Source: Candidatus Bathyarchaeota archaeon
Lineage (GTDB): Archaea > Thermoproteota > Bathyarchaeia > Bathyarchaeales > Bathycorpusculaceae
Length of the DNA stretch: 64,000 bases
Assembly (NCBI GenBank): GCA_026014665.1
Contig: JAOZHX010000028.1
Span: 1-64,000 of the forward strand
Direction of reading: 5' to 3'
Part shown: piece after piece, positions 58,373-64,000 of the stretch
How the letters are laid out: each line of letters starts with the position of its first letter
How positions within the stretch are numbered: position 1 is the stretch's first letter
Translations under genes and position numbers: made by a program
Notes under the pieces: generated by a model
The model's input: only the letters and a program-made list of their open reading frames with translations
Databases searched by the model: none
What the model was told of the DNA's origin: nothing

Positions 58373-59533
58373 ATGCCTGAAGATACGACAATTTTCATCC
58401 TATTTCAAATAGGCTTGTTAATCGTAGCTTCCTCTCTTGGTTCAGAGCTATTTAAAAAGTTAAGGTTACCTGGAGTAATCGGTGCAATCTTAGTTGGACT
58501 TTTTATAGGTGGTCCAGGCGGCCTTGGACTCGTTACTGACCTTACGGTTATCAACTTGTTAGCGGTTTTGGGTTCAGTTTTGATTTTATTTATGACAGGA
58601 TTAGAGTTTGATGCTTCATCTTTCTGGAAAGTTGGCAAAAAAGCCTTCTTACTGACAACGGTTGGTGTAATTCTGTCTGTATTATTTGGTTATGGGCTTG
58701 GATTAGCGTTAGGTTGGTCGTGGCAAACTGCAATTCTTTTAGGTGCGGTTTTAGCGCCCAGTGGAACAAGCGTAATAGCAGCTGTTCTTAGCTCTGAAGG
58801 CGTTGTAGATACAAAAACTGGTTCTACGCTTCTAACAGCTGTCATAGTTGATGACATTGAAGGAATCCTGATTCTCACGATAACATTAGGCATAATTACG
58901 GCGGGAACCTTTTCAGTGACAAATCTGCTTAGCATCGGAGCTATTGCAACTTTATTTATTTTGGCATCAATTTATATCGGAAGTAAAGTTCTTCCAATTT
59001 TACTAAAAAGGTTTGAACGATTTTTATCTGACGAAGTCTTTTTTGCTCTTCTTCTTGGTTTTGGTTTAATACTGGCTTTTGTTTCAACGCAGGTAGGGTT
59101 AGCTGCTGTAACTGGTGCATTCATCATGGGTGCTATTATCCCTTATAAGAAAATAGGCGAAAAGCTTTCTAGCAGACTTCTTATGATGAAGGAAATCTTT
59201 GCTGCTGTTTTCTTTACAAGCATCGGTTTAGTTATAAGTCCTTACGGAATATTCGTTGCTTTACCCATTGGTTTGATAATTCTTGCTGTTGCTATCGCCG
59301 CGAGATTTTTAGGCGGTCTTGCTGGTGGACGCTTGGCTGGCTTTCGAGGCAAAACGCTTTGGACGCTAACAATTGGGCTTGCGGTTAGGGCTGAAATGTC
59401 TTTCATTATTGCTTTTGAGGGAGTTTCTTTGGGGATAGTGGGTAATGACTTCTTAGCATTAACTGCTATTTCGGTTATAGGGTCAATGATTGTTGTTCTT
59501 CCAATATTTCAAAGATTAATCAAGATTACATGA
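58373..59533 (+). CDS. Monovalent cation:proton antiporter (CPA2 / NhaP-KefB type)
   Basis: A 386-residue membrane protein with about 12 helices: GLLIVASSLGSELFKKLRLPGVIGAILVGLFIGGPG at the start, GLEFDASSFWKVGKKA, GAVLAPSGTSVIAAVLSSEGVVDTKTGSTLLTAVIVDDIEGI containing the conserved Asp pair that binds the ion, and GLAVRAEMSFIIAFEG. It lacks the C-terminal TrkA-N domain of KefB. Role: sodium or potassium/proton exchange for pH or ion homeostasis. Confidence 0.92.
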   Translation: MPEDTTIFILFQIGLLIVASSLGSELFKKLRLPGVIGAILVGLFIGGPGGLGLVTDLTVINLLAVLGSVLILFMTGLEFDASSFWKVGKKAFLLTTVGVILSVLFGYGLGLALGWSWQTAILLGAVLAPSGTSVIAAVLSSEGVVDTKTGSTLLTAVIVDDIEGILILTITLGIITAGTFSVTNLLSIGAIATLFILASIYIGSKVLPILLKRFERFLSDEVFFALLLGFGLILAFVSTQVGLAAVTGAFIMGAIIPYKKIGEKLSSRLLMMKEIFAAVFFTSIGLVISPYGIFVALPIGLIILAVAIAARFLGGLAGGRLAGFRGKTLWTLTIGLAVRAEMSFIIAFEGVSLGIVGNDFLALTAISVIGSMIVVLPIFQRLIKIT

Positions 59534-59588
59534 GCTTGAATCTACATTCTTTCAATACAGACCTCCCCTCTTATGGGCAGAATGGTTT

Positions 59589-59652
59589 GTCAAGAAACCT
59601 TGACTAAAAAACCAGCGTTTAGTCCAGAAACCTTGACAAGAACGCTTTTAAC
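59589..59652 (+). promoter_or_regulatory. Second copy of the tandem 16-bp palindromes plus TATA box
   Basis: GTCAAGAAACCTTGAC (59589-59604) and GTCCAGAAACCTTGAC (59622-59637), 33 bp centre to centre, lie directly upstream of CTTTTAAC (59645-59652), a TATA-like element about 36 bases before ATG 59685. The arrangement equals the one at 24003-24061. Confidence 0.6.
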
Positions 59653-59684
59653 GACCAAACCAGCCCCTTTAAAATTGTGAAATC

Positions 59685-61265
59685 ATGAAGAAAGCATTCG
59701 CCCTACTGTTCACATTTGCCTTGGCGATAGCATCTTACTTTACACTGGCTACGCCTGTTAATGCAGGTTCCCGAACCCTCATCGTCCCAGACCATTATCC
59801 CACCATCGCCGCAGCCGTTGGAAACGCCACCGACGGCGACACAGTATTCGTTAGGAAGGGCAATTACGATGGACCCTTCAACGACACTTTGAGAATCGCA
59901 AAGTCTATTTCGCTCATCGGGGAAGACGCCGCCACAACCAAATTAACGTTGCATCCAGCATGGTTTTCAAGGTGGATATTTGCATCTGAGATTTCAGGAT
60001 ACGAAATGTCAATAGAGGTAAATGCGCCTGATGTGACAATCCAAGGGTTCACTCTTTTAACTGAGGGTTGGGGAATGGCAGTAAACGGCGATGGCGCCAG
60101 AATACAAGGAAACATAATAACCCTTGATGTAAGTATGAACGGTTGCCATCAAACTTGCGCATACAACCTTATAACCTACTGCAGCTACCCCAACGGCACC
60201 ATCAAAGCCTATGGCCGCGTAAACCTCAACGGCAACTTCTCCCAAGCCGCCGCAAATGTGCTAAATCAAGGAAGCATAACAACAGGCGGTCAAAACAACA
60301 CCCTGTTTGCCAACACAGGCGTCGGAACAATAGGCGTAGGGGGCATTAGTGGACCAGTTCTCGTCTACGGCAACACCTTGATGGGCGAAGTAAATCAAGA
60401 TTTAAACACTTGGTATGGTGGAGGCATACATATAGCTGGCTGCCAAATTATCGTAGCCAACAACACTGTCATTGGCGCCAAAGGAGGAGGAATCGGGGTT
60501 GCTTGGGGATTTGACAACATAATCTGTGGCAACACCGTTAAAGATTGCCCTTCAGAAGGTCTATACGAAATAGACAATGCTGGACATAATCTATTCTACA
60601 ACAACAATATCGAAAACTGCCTGTGGGGCGCCAAAATTGTTGGTTGGCATGCAACCGACCAAAAAACAACACTCTACCATAACAACTTTGTAAACAACAA
60701 AAAGCAAGTTAACACTGAACCCAATGAGTTGGTAAGTTCCTATTCTGGGCCTAACTTCACCAGAACCCTAAACCACGGCGGCTTCTTTGACAACGGCGCA
60801 GAAGGAAACTACTGGAGCGACTACACGGGCAATGACCAAGATGGCGACGGCAAAGGTGACACGCCATACATCATAGACGGTAGCCGCCAAGACCATTACC
60901 CACTTATGAAGCCCTTGGATATCAACAGCCAAGCCTTCCAACCGCCCATCTGGGCAAACCTCACGCTGCCTACAGAAGCCCAAACGCCAAAAATCAACTC
61001 ATACACCCCCATATTACTAGTAAACGCAAACCCGACTGCCACACCAGCAGACACCTCACCAAACCAAACACATAACCCAACACAAACTCAACAACCTGAC
61101 ACACAGAAAAACCAAGACCCAACCCAACCGCAGTTCACCCGCAACCTGCAATTTTCCCCCTCACCGTTCCTCATAGCCACTACAATAGTGGCCTTAGTTG
61201 CATTATGCGGAACCATCCTATCGCTACATCTTCAAAAAACAAGAAAGAACGAAGCGAAGAAATAA
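59685..61265 (+). CDS. Secreted right-handed beta-helix (NosD-like) membrane-anchored protein
   Basis: A 526-residue surface protein: signal peptide (1-27, cut near VNAGS), a NosD/pectate-lyase-like beta-helix (about 30-400: LIVPDHYPTIAAAVGNATDGDTV and repeated N-N-T/N-I ladder turns), then the GNYWSDYTGNDQDGDGKGDTPY block with a calcium-binding-like DxDxDGxGD, a Pro/Thr/Gln-rich linker (about 435-485) and a C-terminal membrane helix (about 495-517). Such proteins bind or modify polysaccharide. Its promoter carries the paired palindromes. Confidence 0.88.
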   Translation: MKKAFALLFTFALAIASYFTLATPVNAGSRTLIVPDHYPTIAAAVGNATDGDTVFVRKGNYDGPFNDTLRIAKSISLIGEDAATTKLTLHPAWFSRWIFASEISGYEMSIEVNAPDVTIQGFTLLTEGWGMAVNGDGARIQGNIITLDVSMNGCHQTCAYNLITYCSYPNGTIKAYGRVNLNGNFSQAAANVLNQGSITTGGQNNTLFANTGVGTIGVGGISGPVLVYGNTLMGEVNQDLNTWYGGGIHIAGCQIIVANNTVIGAKGGGIGVAWGFDNIICGNTVKDCPSEGLYEIDNAGHNLFYNNNIENCLWGAKIVGWHATDQKTTLYHNNFVNNKKQVNTEPNELVSSYSGPNFTRTLNHGGFFDNGAEGNYWSDYTGNDQDGDGKGDTPYIIDGSRQDHYPLMKPLDINSQAFQPPIWANLTLPTEAQTPKINSYTPILLVNANPTATPADTSPNQTHNPTQTQQPDTQKNQDPTQPQFTRNLQFSPSPFLIATTIVALVALCGTILSLHLQKTRKNEAKK

Positions 61266-61275
61266 TCCCTTTGAG

Positions 61276-61560
61276 CTATTCTTTGCATTGTTTTAGGTTG
61301 CGAAGCTCATCCATAGTTTTGTTTAGCACTGCCCTGTCGGCGCTGATGGATTTAACGGTGGAAACAGGCAAACACACAACGATTTTGCCGAGATAAGGAT
61401 GCTTAAAACCCATCAGTTTGCTAGCTTCATCCGTTAATCCAACAAAAAAGTTTGTTACTTGCCACGTGTTCACGTCGACATCTGCGCTTTCCACTTCACC
61501 TAACAAAACATCGTCAGAAGTGAAAGCCCTCTTCCAGAATAACCGTGTTATTTCAACCAT
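61276..61560 (-). CDS. PRC-barrel domain protein
   Basis: A 94-residue protein with LLGEVESADVDVNTWQVTNFFVG and PYLGKIVVCLPVSTVKSI, the two halves of a PRC barrel. Such archaeal single-domain proteins are linked to RNA processing or cell division (the CdvA N-terminal domain is of this fold). It is alone and convergent with the beta-helix gene. Confidence 0.8.
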   Translation of the reverse strand: MVEITRLFWKRAFTSDDVLLGEVESADVDVNTWQVTNFFVGLTDEASKLMGFKHPYLGKIVVCLPVSTVKSISADRAVLNKTMDELRNLKQCKE

Positions 61561-61675
61561 ACAAAAACCTTCAAGAAATAACAGTTATTCAAGCGCCTCT
61601 TATAACCCTTTTTTGATACCTCTCAAAGAGAAGTCTTTTTTACAACCCGAAGCTCTAGTTTTAGAAGGTTATTCT

Positions 61676-62062
61676 ATGTCTGCTTCTCAGAACTCGACTA
61701 AACTCAAAAAACTCACCCCGCAAGAAGAACAAATAATAGTTCACAAAGGCACAGAGATGCCCTTCACGGGAAAGTTCTACGCTTTCTGGGAAAAAGGCAC
61801 CTACGTCTGCAAAAGATGCGGCACCAAACTCTACCGATCCGAGAGCAAGTTTGAAGCCGACTGCGGCTGGCCAAGCTTTGACGAAGAAATCCCCGGCGCG
61901 GTTCGACGGCTTCCTGACCCTGATGGAGTGCGAACAGAAATTCAATGCGCTAATTGCGGCGCCCACTTAGGACACGTATTCACGGGCGAAGGGTTTACGC
62001 CCAAGAACACGCGGCACTGCGTTAACTCCATATCGATGGACTTCATTCCAGACAAACAGTAG
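61676..62062 (+). CDS. msrB: Peptide methionine-R-sulfoxide reductase
   Basis: A 128-residue MsrB repairing oxidised methionine. Zinc pairs are CKRC and CANC; the substrate block GWPSFDEEI and catalytic C-terminal RHCVNSISMDF (the reactive Cys) are present. The upstream in-frame region to 61418 runs over the opposite-strand PRC-barrel gene and does not look like protein, so ATG 61676, with GAAGG before it, is the start. An oxidant-exposed lifestyle, at least at times, is implied. Confidence 0.94.
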   Translation: MSASQNSTKLKKLTPQEEQIIVHKGTEMPFTGKFYAFWEKGTYVCKRCGTKLYRSESKFEADCGWPSFDEEIPGAVRRLPDPDGVRTEIQCANCGAHLGHVFTGEGFTPKNTRHCVNSISMDFIPDKQ

Positions 62063-62139
62063 ATAGTCAGCTTCGCTACTCGAAAGAGTTATAGAATACT
62101 TAGCGTAAAATTGGCACATAAAAAAGTGAAAAAACAGCC

Positions 62140-62946
62140 ATGTCCACACCCTCACCACAACCCACCGCAACATCCGGCCCAACTTTGCTGGGCATCCCAC
62201 TCGGCGCGATTTTTGAAATAGCATTAATCGCAATAGTTGCCATCAGCCTTGAAAGAATCGTTACTCGATACTTGACGCATTTTGCAAAACGCACCAAACT
62301 GGAAGCCAACGTAGCAAACAACCTAGCCTTAACCTTTAGAATTCTTGTCTTGATCGGAGCAATAGCCGCTATTAGCCGAGTAGGCGGCTTTGATACCAAC
62401 TTGATTTTATCCATCTCCGCCATTGGTGCTGCAGCCGTGGGTTTTGCATCCCAAAAAACCATCGGTAATTTCGTAGCAGGTATTTTTCTAATTTCAGCCA
62501 GACCGTTTAGGGTTGGGAACTACGTGCGAATAGGAACTGTGGAAGGCATCGTAAGCGAAATCACCATAAACTACACAAAGATCTTGACCTCAGCAAACAA
62601 CACCGTTTCCATTAGCAACCTGCAGATACTGGATCGAGATATAACCAACTACTTCTATGAAAGCGTAAACCACACTGACATATATTGCTACACCTTTGAA
62701 ATCGGGTTCGACCACCTAGTGCCAACCGACAAAATCATCGAAATATTCAACGAAGTATTCAAGAAAATTGAAAGAAATCTTCCAAGAACCCCCGATTACA
62801 TACTCACACGCTCCGCCGCCTTTGAACGAGTCTACACCATTTACCTCTATGTCGAAAACCCGACCGATATCTTCACGCTTAGACCAAAAATTGCCCAAGA
62901 AGTGTTCCAACGCTGGGATGAAGAGCGAGCGAAACTAAAAAAATAA
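62140..62946 (+). CDS. MscS-family mechanosensitive channel
   Basis: A 268-residue MscS protein with two to three membrane helices, the pore helix AIGAAAVGFASQKTIGNFVAG and the beta-domain start ISARPFRVGNYVRIGTVEGIV, then YTKILTSANNTVSISNLQI. The cytoplasmic cage follows to the C-terminus. It releases solutes on osmotic downshock. Monocistronic with ATG at 62140. Confidence 0.93.
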   Translation: MSTPSPQPTATSGPTLLGIPLGAIFEIALIAIVAISLERIVTRYLTHFAKRTKLEANVANNLALTFRILVLIGAIAAISRVGGFDTNLILSISAIGAAAVGFASQKTIGNFVAGIFLISARPFRVGNYVRIGTVEGIVSEITINYTKILTSANNTVSISNLQILDRDITNYFYESVNHTDIYCYTFEIGFDHLVPTDKIIEIFNEVFKKIERNLPRTPDYILTRSAAFERVYTIYLYVENPTDIFTLRPKIAQEVFQRWDEERAKLKK

Positions 62947-62982
62947 CAATCACATAAAGCATACTTAACGGTGACTCCACCC

Positions 62983-63327
62983 ATGGAAAACAAAAATGAA
63001 GCAAAACCCAAACAACTAAAAGCCCAAGCCGCAAACCTAAAAGGCTTAATCGATTACCAAGAAGGTTCAGTGGTTAGCCGAACAATAATCGACAAGGAAT
63101 CCGGAACGGTGACTCTTTTCGCCTTTGATGCAGGACAGGGCTTAAGCGAACATACCGCACCCTTTGACGCCATGGTCTTAGTGCTAGACGGCAAGGTTGA
63201 AGTGAAAATCTCAGGCAAACCCCTCATGCTCGAGCAAGGCGAAATGACTATCATGCCAGCAAACGAACCCCATGCACTCACAGCGAAGACAAGGTTCAAA
63301 ATGTTACTTGTTATGATTAAATCCTAA
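62983..63327 (+). CDS. Cupin domain protein
   Basis: A 114-residue single-domain cupin: AFDAGQGLSEHTAPFDAMVLVLDGKVEVKISG and GEMTIMPANEPHAL contain the metal-binding His and Glu of cupin motifs 1 and 2. ATG 62983 is preferred since GGTGA lies eight bases before it; GTG 62971 is possible. Function within the large cupin class is open. Overlaps the convergent nitroreductase gene by 11 bp. Confidence 0.88.
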   Translation: MENKNEAKPKQLKAQAANLKGLIDYQEGSVVSRTIIDKESGTVTLFAFDAGQGLSEHTAPFDAMVLVLDGKVEVKISGKPLMLEQGEMTIMPANEPHALTAKTRFKMLLVMIKS

Positions 63328-63937
63328 GCTTTGCACCCCAAACATCCACAAAGCAATATTCACTTAAACTCTTTTTTGCCGGGGCGGCAGGTTGCTCAGC
63401 TGAGTAACCCATCGTAATGAAAGCCATGGGCTCCACTGCATCGGGAATTTTCAGTTCTGCTCGGACGGTTCCCTTGCAGAAAGCGGGCGCGCAGAACCAG
63501 CATGCGCCTAAGCCCTTTGCATGAGCCGCCAAAAGCAAGTTTTCAACGCTTGCGCCAAAGCTTTGCACTGCCAAATCCCTCTCGCACGATTGGCGTTTTG
63601 CGTCAGGGAACTCCATTAAACCATCCATCGTTAAGCAAGCAAGAATGAGGACCGGTGCGTTGATGAACTGTTCAACTCGTTCTTTGCGCTTATCAGCCTC
63701 AAGGGTTATGCCGTCCAGTTTTAAGTCTGCCACCCATGCTTGAGCCATTGCGGCAACTAACCGTCGCTTAATTGAAGCGTCCGACAGAATGACAAAGCGC
63801 CATGGTTGAGAGTTGTGAGCTGAAGGTGCCCAGCCTGCTGCCGCTAAAACTTCCAAAACCAGCTCTTTGGGAATTGTTTTAGGGCGGTATTTTCTGATGC
63901 TGCGTCGTTGTCTGATGGCTTCAAAGAGTTCTGACAT
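63317..63937 (-). CDS. Nitroreductase family FMN protein
   Basis: A 206-residue flavoprotein: IRQRRSIRKYRPKTIP at the N-terminus (FMN phosphate contact), APSAHNSQPWRFVIL, GASVENLLLAAHAKGLGACWF and MAFITMGYSAEQP. It reduces quinones, nitro compounds or flavins with NAD(P)H, or may act in coenzyme F420 or dehalogenation chemistry, which sequence does not decide. Gene is complete with ATG 63937; a TATA-like AGATAAAAAG lies about 30 bases upstream. Confidence 0.92.
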   Translation of the reverse strand: MSELFEAIRQRRSIRKYRPKTIPKELVLEVLAAAGWAPSAHNSQPWRFVILSDASIKRRLVAAMAQAWVADLKLDGITLEADKRKERVEQFINAPVLILACLTMDGLMEFPDAKRQSCERDLAVQSFGASVENLLLAAHAKGLGACWFCAPAFCKGTVRAELKIPDAVEPMAFITMGYSAEQPAAPAKKSLSEYCFVDVWGAKLRI

Positions 63938-64000
63938 AACTATGGCTATGTTTGGGTTGCTTTTTATCTCTATTCACGGTTGGGTTCTAATATGACTTTA

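Noticed and set aside
61418-61675. N-terminal extension of msrB by 86 codons.
   Set aside because: The segment overlaps the PRC-barrel gene in antisense and is not MsrB-like; ATG 61676 has a ribosome-binding sequence.
1-64000. tRNA, rRNA, RNase P RNA, SRP RNA or CRISPR arrays.
   Set aside because: Intergenic regions were scanned by eye for T-loop, RNase P and SRP core motifs and for regular repeats; none was found. Short or divergent genes could be missed.

Overview
The window comes from an archaeon, most likely a member of the TACK group and plausibly Bathyarchaeia. The evidence is a CdvA/CdvB/CdvC (ESCRT-type) division operon, a thermosome, a RIO2 kinase, an LSm protein, archaeal purine enzymes (PurP, PurC), archaeal phosphoglycerate mutase (ApgM), a beta-RFAP synthase for methanopterin-type cofactors, Mvh hydrogenase with HdrBC, and TATA-box promoters with short leaders. 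The lineage is inference; no rRNA or tRNA gene was seen. Start codons are often TTG or GTG.

Layout. 1-0.5 kb: the C-terminal end of a Pro/Thr-rich surface protein (+). 0.5-13.8 kb: a long minus-strand run for a surface glycan: three tandem paralogous GT2 glycosyltransferases, a membrane GT2, DUF362, Gfo/Idh/MocA oxidoreductase, a DPM1-like GT2, two DegT aminotransferases around a methyltransferase, WbqC, a PIG-L deacetylase, then two small membrane proteins and a winged-helix protein. 14.2-18.8 kb (+): a four-CBS protein with an HPF/RaiA-like C-terminal domain, a 16-residue Lys-rich microgene, pyrD-pyrK, and an ECF S-component-like protein. 18.9-22.0 kb (-): DUF447, beta-RFAP synthase and a DHPS-like protein. 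22.2-30.2 kb: radical SAM enzymes, a CDP-alcohol phosphatidyltransferase, an HMGL-like synthase, coiled-coil and surface proteins, and a winged-helix regulator.

30.3-35.6 kb is a heat-shock island: hsp20-thermosome (-), a winged-helix regulator (-), MarC (-), then hsp20-ArsR-like regulator (+). Between thermosome and regulator lies a 148-bp element with 14-bp terminal inverted repeats flanked by a CAAG repeat. 36.1-39.7 kb (-) is the division operon. 42-53 kb carries apgM, purC-purP-purP, a MazG-like protein, a Cys-cluster protein, an orphan pyrI, a winged-helix/RDD fusion, rio2, LSm, purE and a nonsense-interrupted winged-helix membrane gene. 53.0-57.9 kb carries a hydrogenase maturation protease and hdrC-hdrB-mvhG-mvhA. 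58.4-64 kb carries an antiporter, a beta-helix surface protein, a PRC-barrel protein, MsrB, MscS, a cupin and a nitroreductase.

How the genes fit together: the H2-oxidising Mvh/Hdr genes and the methanopterin-type cofactor genes suggest an H2- and C1-dependent (Wood-Ljungdahl-like) metabolism, although hdrA, mvhD and the C1 enzymes are outside the window. The strongest new signals are non-coding: a pair of 16-bp palindromes spaced about three helical turns apart and placed just upstream of TATA boxes at two distant loci (24.0 kb and 59.6 kb); a shared promoter/operator layout linking the thermosome to its neighbouring regulator; the MITE-like element; a candidate small RNA at 58.1 kb; and the Lys-rich microgene with its own promoter, ribosome binding site and terminator.
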